From assembly GCA_019054805.1 (NCBI GenBank), contig JAHQIY010000001.1, positions 4,974,501 through 5,038,500 on the forward strand: a stretch of DNA of 64,000 nucleotides, read 5' to 3'. Source of the DNA: Brachionus manjavacas (Eukaryota; Rotifera; Eurotatoria; Ploima; Brachionidae). A program made the translations under genes and the position numbers. Positions 23,701 through 38,700 of the stretch are shown here, piece after piece. Position 1 is the stretch's first letter. Every line of letters starts with the position of its first letter. The notes below the pieces were generated by a model. The model ran no database searches. It saw only the letters and a list, made by a program, of their open reading frames with translations, and was not told the origin of the DNA.

Positions 23701-26700
23701 TTCTGTCAGCTTTAACCCAAAAAATAATCCAATAACCCTTAATTTCACCCCTTTACTCTGTTTCTTTATTTAAAAAATCTTAAAAGATTTAATTTGAGAT
23801 AATTTTTTCTTTTAAAAATTTCAAATTATTTTTTAAAATGGAGTAAAGATAAAATTTTTGAAAGACGGTGAAAAATTTAAATCAAAAATGATAAAAATTG
23901 TATACAATTAACTAACCTTTTTGGCCTTTAAATTGAAAACAAACTAAAGAATTTTATATAAAAATATAATTTCATTGTGTTATTTTGAGGGGTTAATTGG
24001 TAAATGGAGTTATATAAGTTTTTTAGTATAATGAGTGAATTTTGACATAACCCTTAGAACAATTGTAAACAATTTGTTGATTTATTTAAATTAGAAAGTA
24101 TTAATTTAATCGATTTCTTCCCTTTAGCAAAATTTAAGTTTTTAACTAAAATTCTATGCTCTGGCTTGAATTTATTTTTGAAAATAATTTCTTAAATAAA
24201 ATTCTTGGGTTCCAAACTAAAAGAATTTGGTTTAGTTTTTGGAACTTGATGATGACAAATCGGTAAAAAATCTATCTTTAAAAGCTCTCACTTCTTTGGA
24301 ACATTTAAGCGCTACCCATCTTATTAAATATATAATTTCTAATTTTCTCACAAGAAATTTCACAGGAAATTATTGTTTGATTTTTAAAATATTTTATTGT
24401 TTTTGTTAAAAACTTTCAAAAATGATCGGTTTTGATTTATAGTTAATTTTTTTTAAAGTATTGGCTTATTTTTTTATTTCAAGGTTAATAAATATGTAAG
24501 CTTATTAGGGGCTTATAATGTAAGGCCAATTAACATTTCTTTTATTTGATTATAATATTTTATCTTTTACAAATTAAAAAAAAATAATTGTTTATAAAAT
24601 AATTTAAAAAAGTAAAATTTTTTGAATTTTTTTTACAAATCTATAAATATTGAATGCTTGAATGCTGTGAACATCACAAAGCTATTCATAAGTCTTGTTT
24701 AAAAATATTCACCATAAGCCATTTTTAACAAAGGTTCAGACAGATTGTCACTATTTCTTAAATTGTATTTTAAATTTCTTGAGTTATTCTTCAATTTCAT
24801 TCTTAAATTTTCAGGTGAATTGTGAAAAATAATGTTTTATAGTCAAAAGATAATACCTTGAGTTCTATGTTTAAAAGCGTGATATAATCCATATTTTTAA
24901 GCTATTTTTTTAAGCCATTTACTTTTCTAGTAAATTATTTATGTCATTGAAGCTATTAAATTGAAATTTGGACAGGGAAAAAAAACAATTTTTAGCTAGT
25001 TTAATAATTTCTTCTTTTAAAAATTGCTCAAGAGAGTGGAGCTATAATAATTCTAATTAAATTTTAATTAAGGTATTAGCTGTTTTATCTTCATTGTGTG
25101 CAAACAACGGAATCGCTGTTCGTCTGAACCAGAATTTAATATGCGAAAATTTACTTCAAAGACGAGATCTGTTAATGCAATCTCGTCTAATCGAACAAAT
25201 ATCTTGGTAAGCTTAATTTTTTTATTTTAATAAATAATCAAAAATTTGGTCATTTGAATTTTTGATATTTTTTATACTTTTTAATCTTAATAAAAAATTT
25301 TCAGCCTTCGTCCAAACATTATGGTCGGTGCTAATCAAGGCGAGTCTATGTATAAAAAATGGTACTTTGAGATTGAAATTGATTTTGTGGAAGCTTTATC
25401 TGACACAAAACCTCACTGTCGCATTGGCTGGGCGTCCACTGAGTTCCATCCAACTCCAGATAGTGCGGACGGTTTTTCATGTGTAGGTATTGGCGACGAC
25501 TGCTATTCATACGGATTCGATGGCCAAAACCTATGGTACTCGGGTCGAAACAAAGTTATTAATAGTGAAGAGTTCTCTAGCTTCAAAAAAGGGGATGTCA
25601 TTGGATCTCTTTTAGACTTGAGCATACCAGAGATTTGGTTTTCATTGAATGGAGTGCCAATGAAAGGATTTTTCAGGGAGTTCAACTTGTCAGGTATGTT
25701 CTACCCGGTGATAAGTGTATCGCCGAAAATTAGCTGTCGATTTTTGTTCGGCGACGAGCATGGACGATTTAAGTTCGGACCACCGGAAGGCTGTGCTCCT
25801 ATATATCAAGCCATGCTGCAAAAACAAAAAATTCGGCTTGAACAATGCTTTTCATTTGGTGACATGAACAAATATATTGTCCAGGGACCAACACAGCCTT
25901 TGGAACAGGTGGCTTTTACTCCGAACCCTGTTGAGACCTCCAATATTCAAATGCCAAATTTTATAGACGGAGTACGGGATCGTTTGGCTGAAAATTTGCA
26001 TGAAATTTGGGCTATGAACAAAATAGAACAGGGATGGAGATATGCTGAGATAAGGAATGACTTAAAAAAATTTCACAATTGTCTGTGTCAATTTGAAATG
26101 CTGCCCATAGATGAAAAGCAATATGACACAAATTTAGCCACTGAAACATTAAGGTAATTTATTATTATTTTTATCTCAGATAAAGTTAAAACGAATTTTT
26201 TAGGACAATGTTTGCCATGGGCTACCAAATTTTAATGGATAATAAACAAGATCAAAAAAGATTGAAACTAATTAAGTTGTCGAATGCTTTTCTGCAAATT
26301 AATGGATACAAGCCACAGCCGTTGGATCTTAACAATGTGGTTTTAGGTCCCAAATTGGAAGAACTTGTAGAAAAGTTAGCTCAAAATACTCATAATGTTT
26401 GGGCCAAAGAGCGTATCAAAAATGGTTGGACTTATGGTGTTGTAGAGGTTTTTATCGTTTTATGTTTTAATTTTTTTTTTTTAATTAAAATTTTTTTTTA
26501 AAGAATCCAATACAAAAAAGACATCCGTATTTACTGCCATATGACAAAGTTGACCCTTCAATCAAAAAAGCAAATAGGTAAATATTTTTTTATTTAGAGT
26601 GTAACATTATTATTTCTGGAATATCAAAGCGTTAATTAACAAAAAAACTTTTATTAAGCATTGTGATTTTAGTTAATTCAAACAAGTGAGAAAATAATAT

Positions 26701-29700
26701 TTAATTGATTATTTGAAATTAATTTTCTTTTTAATTTTATCATTAAAAGTTTTTTAGTTTTTATCAAGACAATTTAATCGTTGAATTGTTTTTTAAAATT
26801 GTGACTCCAGTGATTATTTTCATTAGGTCGGTGTTGTTTTAATACTTTTCGATGGTCAAGTCTAAATTTTAAATTATTTATTCTAATTATATTTGACGAC
26901 TCTTTATGTTTTTTTGTTCATTCTTAATCATTTTAATTTGTTTTTGAAATAACGTAATTATCCGAATTCAGTGATAAAGTTACTAAATCAAATAATGACA
27001 TGTCACTAAAATATGAGCATTGATTTTAAAAAAAAGAGTAATATTCAATTTTAATGACATGTCTTAAAAAATAAATAAATTTGACCCATGTTAAAAAACA
27101 TCCTACTTTAACATAGTTAAAAAACATAGTTAATTCAATTTTCATTTTTTTAAGAATTTTTTTGAATATTTTTTTTGAAAAATTGTTAATAGTTTTAAAA
27201 TGTGTTCACTTTTTAATTCATGTCACTAAAATTGAATTTTATTTATTTTTTTTTAAAACAGTGCTCAATTTTGAATAGCATGTCACTAAAAAAGAGTACT
27301 CTATTTTAAAGACATGTCACTCAATTCGGATGGTTGCGTTATTAAATGAAAACCCTAAATTCAAAAAAAATACTCAAAAATCAAATTATCTCAAAAAATT
27401 ATTTGAAGCATCGCCTTTTTTCAATTCAATTTTAAGTTGTATTTTTGTATCTCAAATAGATCATACATGCAAATTGTCTCTACATGATCGAACAATTGTA
27501 CATAAAAGTTAAATTATTCGTTTGCTTCGAATAAGTATTTTCGACCATGTAATTTTAGAAAATTTTGAATCATTATGAGTTCTATAAATTCGTTCATTCA
27601 GTAAAAAGATAATAAAACTATTTTCTTTTTCCCTTATTTTTTTTTATTTATTCATTATAATGATTTTTTCACAGAAATAAAAAAAACCAAAGCTAAAACT
27701 TATTTTGAAAATAAGAATGACACTTGATTCAGAAGTTTACTTCTACATAAAAACATCTAATAGTTATTCAATTATCGTTGTCGTTGGTAATTACATCAAA
27801 ATAAATAAATAAATAAATAAACAAAAAGCTTGAAATTAATTTAGAAAGGGAATAGAAATATTCAAAATGTTTTAACGTAAGAATCATTTTTTTACGTAAA
27901 ATCTCCTATAAATATGGAAAAAAAATTTAAAAAATAAAAATTTTTTCATGTACCGAAATGAAAAACTTCCACACTATCTCATGATTCGGTTTTTACCAAT
28001 ACACGTACTCATACCCGAACTACACTTAATTATCGGATTTCAGGGAAACAGAAATTTTGTATATTCCATATTTATTATTTTCATCGCCTTCATTTTGAGA
28101 ATTTTAGAAAAAATTTTATTTTCTGAGTTGAAACATAAAAATTACAACTCAGATCGTAAAATAATATCTCAGCTGTGATTTAATCAAGATAATTTTTTAT
28201 GTATGATTTTATAATTGAAGATTTTTACTTAATTTTTGGCGAAATAAAAATTCTGTTAATTTTTTTCAAATTTTCTAGCAAAATCGTCACTTTAAATAAA
28301 AATATTTATAGCTCTTGTATCCTATGATATGATGAAAATTTAAAAAGTAAATTATCTAAAGTAATTTTTCTTTAGGCTAGAAATTGTTTATGTAACTAAA
28401 ATTACTTTTTTTTTATCACTAAAATAAATTAACTCAATAAAAATTCTAGATGCGTTCAAAATAACTTTTAAAAGATTTATTTTATTTGTAAATCTGAACC
28501 GAGCTAATGCTCTTTCAGAATAAAAATATATAAAATAAAAAAAAGGATTAAATAATGAAAAAAATTAAAAACGTTAAGTTGAAATAGCAAGAGGTTAGAC
28601 ATGTTTAAATTTTTGATAGTTCAGGAAAAAAAAGAAGAAATTTTTTGGTAGCAATTACACAATGAAGTTGGATATTCGTTAAATCTTAATTCATAACTTT
28701 CTCTATATTCTTCCAGTTGTCGGATGATCATTTTTTTTTACTTTTCTTATTATAAATTACTACAGTAAAAATTAAAAAAAAAATGCTTTAAATAAATTTA
28801 ATAATAAACATGGACCATAGGGAGCTAATATAAATATTACAGGGGTTTTCAACAAAAATGTTAAATTTTAGCCTTTTTTTTTGATTTTTTTGTTTATAGT
28901 CCTACCAAAGTCATACAAAATAAATTAATTCTAAAACTTAAACTAAACAACAAATTTCTATAAAATTTTGAATATCTTATTTATGGGATCATTACGTTTT
29001 TTAATTTTTAGATTTATACACCTAAAGAATACAGTTTTTCTAATTTAAATTTTTATTGTTTCTGATCAAAATGAATAAAAGAATTACGAGTTTTCTTATC
29101 TTTTCAAATGTTTGATCCTTTCTCGCGCCATCAATTGAGTCTTATTGAGTTAATAAATTAGAAAAAAGTTTTATTTGTTAAATTTTTAGATGTGTAAGCC
29201 TAAAAATAAAAATTAATTAAATTAATTTAATAATTTGCGAAATGTTGTGTAAAATTAAGCATAAATTGGTAAGATATTTGAATATTTTGATTTCTTTTTT
29301 AATTTTTTATTTGATTTAAACGATTAAGTTTGGTTAACTCTTCCTTTTATTTATGTAATGCTTTTTTGTTAATATTGAGTCACTTAAAAGGAAAAAAACT
29401 GCAAAAGAGAATAAGAATTTATGATAACAACTAGCATTTTTTAAACAAAAACTTTAAACAAACTTCAAAAATTAATAAAAATAGAAAATCTAATTGTTCC
29501 ATGGTTAACTAAGAGAGCAACCTAGAACCATATTTTCTATAAATCACACTTGTCCTTTTACTCTTATCAAGATAATATATTTGTTTAATACTTTATTTTA
29601 TAAAGCATTAAAAAGCGATAAGACATAAATCATTTTTTATCAAACTATCTTATCGTTCGCAAGTTTTTGGAAAAAATGACTAAAATTTTACTTAAATTGA

Positions 29701-32700
29701 AAGCATTTAGATCTGAAACAGCTGACCCGCGGTCATTCCACCGGTCAGCCAACATTTTTACATTTTTGGGAATAGGATTGGGGGCATTTGCAGGCCATTT
29801 TTGAACACCCATTATAATAACAAATAATCACTTAATATATTACTAAAAAAATATAAAGGACTTAATTATTTCCTAAAAAAAAATAAAAAAATGTGTTTTT
29901 TAGAGAAACTGCTTTGGACACTGTGAAGACACTACTTGCATATGGCTACATCATTGAATCGCCCAATCTTGAATTAGAGGAATCTATTCGCAAGAAAAAA
30001 AATGGTATCTACTACTCTATGAGTGTTGTGTGTTTATCTTTTGTGTTAAAACCTTGCATGCTCTGTGTATTGTCTCATAAACTTTTACCATTTTTAAAAA
30101 GTAGACTCAAACGATATTTCCAATCATCGATTCACGACTCGTACCTTCCGAGCTGAAAAAACATTTGCAATTAAAAGCGGAAAATGGTACTACGAAGTCG
30201 AAATTCTGACTATGGGAGGCATAAAAATTGGTTGGTCGGAGGTTAATTGCCTGCCTATCACAGACATAAGCGCAGACCCCCAATCTTATTCTTTTGATAG
30301 TTTAAACGCTGTTAAATGGCACCATACAAGCGATCCTTTCGGAAAAAAATGTCAGCCTGGTGACGTAATTGGCGTCATGATAGATCTTCAAGACAAAACA
30401 ATTAGCTTTTCGCTTAATGGAGAAGTGCTAATGGACTCAGTGGGCTCAGAGTCTGCTTTTGAGAATATTAGTATAGGCGAAGGATATATTCCAGCATTTA
30501 GTTTAGGTTTTGGTCAGAAAATTCGGCCTAATTTTGGTCAAGATGTTAATTCCCTTAAGTACTTTACCAACTGTGGTCTTCAAGAAGGTTATGAACCATT
30601 TGCCGTTAATATGACCAAGCACGTAACTCTATGGTATACAAACGAACTGCCTGTTTTTGAATATATTGACGACAATCACGATACATTGGAAATAACGCGT
30701 AATATTGGCAGTGAATCATTGCCATATATTAAAATAGTTAGCAAATTATTTGGCACTGAAAAGACTAAAATGGAATATTTGAGACTGAGCATACCGATTG
30801 CGTTCCGTGACGAATTTATATCTCGATCAAAAGTAAGGGAAAAACGCATTCAAGCTTTGCATATGTTCAAAAGCCAAACAGAAGACGAAACAGAAAGTAA
30901 TTTATTTTTTTTTTCAAATAATTATTTTCAAATAATTATAACCTTAAAAAATTAATCAGATCAAAGATGTTCATTTATCTATTTTTCAATAAAGTAGTAA
31001 AAAATCTGAATATCTTAAATAAAATAAAAGAGTAAACTATACTTTATTAGATTACTAAAAAATAAAGAAAATAAAATTAAATAGAAAAAATTGATCTCAT
31101 ATTTATTAATTAAATTGTTAGCGTTTATTTTTTAATAATAGAGAGAAAAAAAATTTTTAAATTACTTAACGCTTTTAAATTATTCGAATTTTTCAATGTA
31201 TTTTATTTGAAATTTCTTTTTTTATTTTTTAGGGTACCTCGAATTAAAAAAAATAATTTCTTTTGAAAACATGTATTAGGGTTTTCAATGTATTTTCCCT
31301 TTTTGAAATTGTTTAATTTTTGTGTTTGAATTACAAAATGTATCCAATGTTGAAATTACATTGAAAAAATGTGATGTTTCAGATATTTTTTTCAGTTTGA
31401 AAAACAAAAAAAATTTCAATTTATTATTGCAAACATTTTCATATTGAAAATAAACTCTTTAGTGAAATAGAATAATTTCTAATTAATTTTTAATTGGAAA
31501 TTTGAAAAAATATTGAAAATTCTTTTTTTAACTTTTAAATAATTTATTTATTTATTTGTTTATCTGTACCGAGCTAGTTCTCCTTCAGAATAAAAAAAAT
31601 TAAAAAATGTAGTTAAATTAGATAATATAAAATAAAAAATAAATAGAAGTATAAATTTAAATTAGAATTTATATTCAATTGTTGAAAAACTGGTTTGATC
31701 CTCTGATCCGATTGATTTGGACCCTTTCAAAAATCGCAAATACCCAAATGCGATCTCTACTTAAATCTTTGCTTTTAATTATAATTAAAGAAAATTTTAA
31801 TTAATTTTTCATCCTTCAAGTATTGGCTTTGAAGAACATAGATTCATCTATTTCACAAATTTTACCTACTCAGCCTAACTTTAAAATTTAAAGTAAATAA
31901 GAAGTTTTTCATACTTGCAATGTTAACTTAAAATTATTTTTTCATTTGAAACTGAAAAATTATTTGAAACATCGCTCTTTTCCAATGTAAATTCAACATT
32001 GGAAATATATTGTAATTCAAACACCAAAAATTAAACCACATATTTCTATTTAATTTTTCCAGACACTGTGAATTTAAATTCAAAAGAATAGTACAAAAAA
32101 TCGAAACCTTGAAGAGCCTTCTTTCCTTAAGTTTAAAACTTGTTATGAAAAAATCTCAAATAAGCCACTTTAATAGCAGAAAATCACTTTCAAAATTTTT
32201 GCAGAGACTTGATTTTGGTTAAACTCATTTTCGATAAATTTAAATTTAAAAATTACCAAGTTCACAACGTCTAATCTTTTTAAATAGTCTCCAGTCAAAG
32301 CCATCTCAGGTAATGTCAAAATGCTTATTTATTAAAAATTTGAATTTTTATTATGATGTAAATTTTGATAATTATTAATTCAAAAGTGCCATTGATACAC
32401 GATAAAAGGATATAATAGAATTTAGGGAGTGTCAAAAAATTTTTCGTATCTAATATTTTAATAGATTTTTAACAATCTGATATTTTATAAAAAAAATTCT
32501 TGTGACTGAAGTTCTGAATTGAAAAACTTGCCGAATAAAGTTTGCCGTGCTTAATACAAAAGCTAATTTCTACACATTCATAAAAGTTAATTCCAATCTT
32601 ATTAATATACTGATAATATCTAAAGTTAAAACAGATTTCTGATTCACTGATATAAATTTGTTTTTCGTTAAGCAAAATAATATCGGGGTATTTTTTAGTT

Positions 32701-35700
32701 CTACTAAGTTAATGAAAATTGTTCAAATTACTTACCATTTGTTCATTTAAAGTTTTGATTTTGACTTTTGGATCTTTCAGTCATTGTCCAGCATTTAAAT
32801 TCGATTTGGTCGAGAAGTTTAACTTTGTGTGTGCCAATTTGAATGGATCAGAATTGATTGCATCTCCCATTGTTTTCATCAAAAAGAAAACATTATTTTA
32901 TTCATCTTGACTTCAAATGAATTATTTTTCAAGTCAATTTGTCTAGATTAATAATTGATTCAATTTCTTTTTGTCGATATTTTCTCTTCAAATGACCTGT
33001 TTCTAGACTAAATATTATATTTTCTTTATTTTTCATCTAGAATACACAAAAAATATAATAATAATAATTACATGAAGATAATGAAAATCAGATACCTTGC
33101 TATCACTTAAACATTGCCAATTAAGTTAATTGGTGTTCAGATTTTTTAATTTATTAAAAGCTACTTGAAAAATTAAATTTTTTTAACTAATTGAACAAAA
33201 TTTTTTTTTACTTCTACAAGACGAATATTTTTAACGTTTAAAAATAATTTTTTTCTTTATTTACAAATTGATTTTTAATTAATTTCTGGCAAATAGATCA
33301 GCCAATTTTTAACTTTGACCAGCCTGAAATAGACTACAAAAATGACAAGTCCAGATCGAGTACTTTGGAGCGAAATTTAGGACAAGGACAATCGAATTCT
33401 GCAAAACCACTATCTTCACTATTCAACAAGATAACTCATAAGCAACACAGGTCAAAATCTCCTTTTAAATTTATGAATAGACTTTCTCGGGAGGCTTCAC
33501 CTAACATATCAAGCAATCAAAACATTAAATCACTTGCTAAAAATGATAAAAATTCCGCTTCCAAGAGCAAAATATCGCGCTCAACTGAATTCGGAATAAA
33601 GTCCTCTTTGGTCAATCACGTGACTAATCCCCTACCAAAAACCAGCACTTTACAAAAAGAAGTTTATTCTGGCAAATCGCAAGCCCAATTGGAGGACTTG
33701 ATCGAAGCCGAGCTAGACCAACATTTGGCAGAGACTGACGAAGCTGAACTTCAAGCAATAATTGATTATGTTGACGAATATTATTACGGAGTGCGCATTT
33801 TCCCCGGTCAAGATGCAACCAAAGTTTTTGTCGGCTGGACTGGTTCTAGATTTCATTTACTTAATGAAAAAATGGATAAAAATTTCGATCATGGCTTAGT
33901 ATCCAAATGCACTTTGATAAATACTTCAAATGATGGCTCTATAGTATCTAGCCTAGTGCGCAAGGAATGCTATGTGGTATCGGCTGCTGAGCTAATACAA
34001 AATTCGACACAGCCTGACACACAATTATCAAAAAAAATTTCGAACAGCATCCTATTAGGATGTTTAATTGAGTTGTCTACCGGTTTTTTGACTTTTACCG
34101 TCAATGGCAAAGAAACGATGCACAAATTTCAAGTTGAGCCCGGAACTAAGCTTTATCCAGCCGTTTTTGTAGAGCCCACTACCAAAGAAATACTTCAGAT
34201 TGAGCTTGGCCGGGTCCGTAATTGTCTTCCTTTGTCGGCTGCTTTATTTCCAAGTCTTGGTAAACACATTGAGCCCAGATTGCCACCAAGATTGCGCATT
34301 CAGTATTTGAAATCTATCAGATGGTCTCGTGTGCCAAACTCTAATCTCAAGGTTCACTGTCTTAAAATGAACAACATACTTGGATGGAGTTTGCTGTGCG
34401 AAGAAACTGGTAAATTTAGTTTAGTAAATTCTGTTTTAGTAAATTTGACTTTTTCTAAGAATGTTGATTCAAACTAGATTAAATTAAGAAAAAATTGTTT
34501 CTCAGTCACAAATCTAAATAAGGTTTTTGACTGAAGTTATTTTTTTTTAAATTATTTATTTCTTTTAATTTTAAAAAGATTTATTCATTTCAGAAAAAAA
34601 ATTTATTTTTATTAGAAAAGGTTTAATAATAAATAATTAAAGAATAAGCCAAACTTAAATATATTTAATAATAATAATATATATATATAAGCTACAGCAA
34701 GACTAGTTTGCGGAGGTAACCTATTAGGAGGTCATCTATGGTAGCTACTTGCGCATAACACAAAGAAAATACTGATAGAAGGAATACAGTTTGATTTTTA
34801 GATTATACAGTGGTGTTCCGGATTTAATAATTTACGAAAATTTACGCAAAAAATAGTAAATTTACTAGATTTTACGTAAAATTTGGTAAATTTCGGACAT
34901 TTTCCGTAAATTTATGTAAAAAAAAAAGTCCAAAAATTGAAATAATTTGGTACTTTTTAAAAAAAAATGAATTTTTTTTATCCTTCAATATTTTTTTTTA
35001 AATTATGTAAAAAAAAATTACTATAATTAACGTAAATTTTGGTAAAATGTAATCAATTTAATGGTAAAAAATGGTAAAATGTCAAAATTAAATTAAACAT
35101 TTAAAAAAGGTTAAAATTGAAAAAATAAAATAAATAACGTAATTGCTCGATTTTAGCGACATGTCAAAAATTTACAATATTTTAAGTAAAATTCGGTAAA
35201 TTTACTATTTTTTACGTAAATTATCGTAAAATTACTAAATCAAATAGTACAAATGATGGATAATTTTACATTAAAATTTATCCAATAAAAAAATCATTTT
35301 TTAAAAAATTTCATCAATGAGAAAATTATTAAATTAATTGAGAGAGATTTAGAGAATCATTGATTTTTTTTTTCAATTTAAATTTTAAAATAAAATCCTT
35401 TTCCCTGAAATAAGGTTTCGCATCCCCAGATCCTAATTTAAAAAAAATACTTTATAGAATATTAAAAGTCACTTGTTTAGAATAGATGTTTTTTTTAACA
35501 TTTAAGTACACAAAAGTATAAAAAATGACATTTGCTTTGGACGCAAATATTCTTATTCAATTAGGACCACAAAAGATTTTACCTAGACAAGCTCATTTGT
35601 TTCATTTTCTATCCATGTAAAAATGGGTTGTCTGTTTAAGGAAGTTAAATCTAAATAAAATTTGATAGATTTTTCATTTTTCAATTTAAAAATTTGCAAT

Positions 35701-38700
35701 ATTAAAAAAACAATATAATTATGAATGCAAGGATCATTGAATTACAAAAAAGGTGATTTTTATAAAAAAATCTTAAAAGCAAAAAAATTGGAATTTGAAA
35801 ATTGAATCGTCAATTTCCAATATTTTCTTTGCCTGAATTTTTTTATAAAATTAGAAATAGTCAAATTTTCTTGGAACAAAAAAAATTTTTGAATTTATCT
35901 AAATTTTTTTAGTTTACAATCAAGCGATTTATATTCCCGAAAGAGACCGCTGGATTAGTGTTCTTGAGTTAAATGAAAACGAAAAATACAGAGAGTAATT
36001 TTATTAATTTAAAAAATGCAAAATTAAAAAATTAATTTTCAAGATTTTTCCACAATTTGCTAATGCTTTACGAGGCCATTTGTGCTCAAAGTAACAACTA
36101 TGTAGCTCATCAGCTATGCAATCAAATAGACGAAAAACAACTAATGTATTGCATACAGAATTCATATTTAAATGGCCATATACGCCGAAGGTTCTACGAC
36201 TTGCTGATCAAGCTGCATTTGGAATCCTTCGCAGTCTCGCGTCAAATGACCAAATATGAATTTGTTATACCATTAAATTCAAAGCTTTCCGACAATAGGC
36301 TGGTCGATCACAAGGAACTGATGAAAAATGGAAAATTTCCCAAGCGAGATGACTTTGTATCTGTGCGACCTTCAATAATCAGCGAATCTCAGATCAAAAA
36401 TGAAACCCAAAAGCTATACCTAGTACCACCTAGTTTTAACATTGAGGCCTTAAAGCAATTTGTTCTGAGCTCTTTTCCGGACTCGGTCAAACTTTGCATA
36501 TCACATGTCCGAGATCCAACTGGCGGGTCCAATTCATTTTTGTTTGTGCCATTGATCAAACTCCTTAATCAATTACTAGTAATGGATGTTTTCAGTGAAC
36601 AAGACCTGCATTTGCTAATGGCTTATTTAGACCCAACAAAATTCATTTCGGAATCTGTTTCCATTTCCGAGGGTTTACTCAGCGCTAATTTGGAAGACGA
36701 AATTAAGTATGAGATCTGCTTGTTTTTGCATAGTTTGTGCGATTATGTTCTAAGGTTCCGGGTTGAAGCAGTGGTCAGTTTTAGCTCAAATTACGTGAAT
36801 GTTATTCAGTGTGATCAAAAGAGGAGATACAACGAATTAAAGGAGTCCTCATTGCCTTCGGCACTTATGGCTAAGAAAACCAAAGAATTCAGATGTCCGG
36901 CCAAGGACCAAATGCAATCGTTGGTCAATTTTAAATCATCTAGTCATCAAATAGACCTATCGGAAGATATTAAGAATAAATTGGCTGATTTTCATTCTAG
37001 TTTAAATCAAATTTGTCAAATAAAGCAACGAGATGAACAAAAAATTGATGATAACCAAGTGGATGGTTCCGGTTTTGTTTCTAAAATAGTTAAAGTTCTT
37101 TTTTCGAGCGAGTACTCGGAAATTGCTGAAAACCAGGAACAAATGGAGCCAACACAAGAAAATTTGATGGCAATTTGTGAAGAAGCTTCCCAAAACGAAA
37201 ATAGTCACAGTAAGCTATGTCTTGATTTTTTAAAGGCCATTTAAAATATTTACAATATTTTTCTATTAAAACTTTTCAAAAATTAAAAAGTAAAGTTTTT
37301 ATAAACCTAAAAATATAAATTTAGAAAGAATATATTGAAAAAGCTTAGAATATCAACTACTTTATCTAAAACCAAGCATTTTTTTTCCTTCCTTATTCAC
37401 TCCTTGTGGAGCATAAGGTCATTACTTTTGATTTCCACTTAAGTCGATCTTTTGCCTTTACCCTTGATTCTCCCCATGTAATTCCCATTTCGATGAGCTC
37501 TTTCGTGATTGTTGACCTCCATGTTACTGTTGGTTGTCCTACCTTACGTCGCCTTTGAGGTGTCCATTGAAGGGCTCTTTTTGGTATCCATGTTTCTTTC
37601 ATCCTAAGTACATGCCCGAGCCATCGCAGTCTTTTGTTCTTAATGCATTGACTTAATGGCTCTGAATTTGTTCTTCTGTATAGGTCAGCATTCGACAATG
37701 TCTCAGGCCAGTGTTTCCGGAAGGTGTTAAGACTTCTTCGTTTTCTGGAAGGTCTTCATGACATGGTCAATCAGTATTAGGAATAGTGTCGGAGAGAGAA
37801 CGCGCCCTGTCTCACTACTGTACACACTTTGAAGCTCTCAGATTGTCCTTTTTCCAGAATCACGCTACACTCGGATTTCTCATAGAAGAGTTTTATCAAG
37901 TTAACTATCTTCTGTGGCAGGCCATAGGATCTCAATATGGCCCACAAGGTTTCTCTGTGTAAGCTATCAAAGGCTTTCTTGAAGTCAATGAAGTTTAGAT
38001 ACACGGGGCTATTCCATTTCAGACTTTGTTCTATGATGTTCCTTAGTGTAAATATCTGGTCTATGCATCTTCGTCTAAATCAAGCATAGGTTGAGTAAAT
38101 ATTTTTGATTTTTTATTTGTTTTAATTAATTAATAAAAAATATGAAAAATATCTTAATGATTATGCTCAATGGTCTTTTTTGGTTCTACGCGCTGTATAA
38201 AGCCAAGCTTTATCCTGGACAAATAAGTCTATTATTCATAATAATTTGCAGCAAATTTTTATTAAGTTTTCATAGAAGTTTTAGAATCAAAGAAATTACG
38301 AATCATTTAAAATTCATTTTTTTCATTCACTCAAATAAATCTTAAAAAAAAACTAAAAAGGATTACATTTGAAATTTATAATACCTGATATGATCTGATA
38401 TCAGCTAATATCAGGAAAAAATTTTTTTTTACAAATTTTGACATCTAAAAATTCAAATTTAAATTCACTTGATTTTATCTGAAATCAAATGATAATGGCT
38501 GATATCAGCTGATATGAGGAAATTTTAAAAAAATGGTATTAAATGATATCAGATGATATGATGTGACAAGTTAATTTCGGGCACTGTATTTGAAAAATTG
38601 ATTTCTAGAACTTAATTTGAATTAAAAAATCTTAAAAACATCTTCCAAAATGTTGTTTAATTTTTTGTGTATGAATTACGAAGTGTATCTACGGTTGAAA

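Larger units (their letters stand above)
20758..25072 (+). other. RyR intron 9 (4315 bp)
   Basis: The longest intron. AT-rich, with one inverted-repeat element at 21150-21782 and a perfect 22-base palindrome at 22834-22855. No nested gene was recognised; the open frames inside lack coding character. Confidence 0.8.
26578..29903 (+). other. RyR intron 13 (3326 bp)
   Basis: Contains an inverted-repeat element (26950-27342), an AAAT microsatellite near 27800, a SINE-like repeat (28485-28680) and a GC-rich hairpin at 29721-29749. The rest is AT-rich with nothing recognised. Confidence 0.8.
30897..33296 (+). other. RyR intron 15 (2400 bp)
   Basis: Contains an inverted-repeat element (31311-32036), which itself includes a partial SINE-like piece (31556-31612). 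The rest is AT-rich and unassigned. Confidence 0.75.

Noticed and set aside
37777..38004. A short reverse-transcriptase frame as a live gene
   Set aside because: It ends in a frameshift, lacks the catalytic motif and sits inside an RyR intron; it is a retrotransposon remnant.
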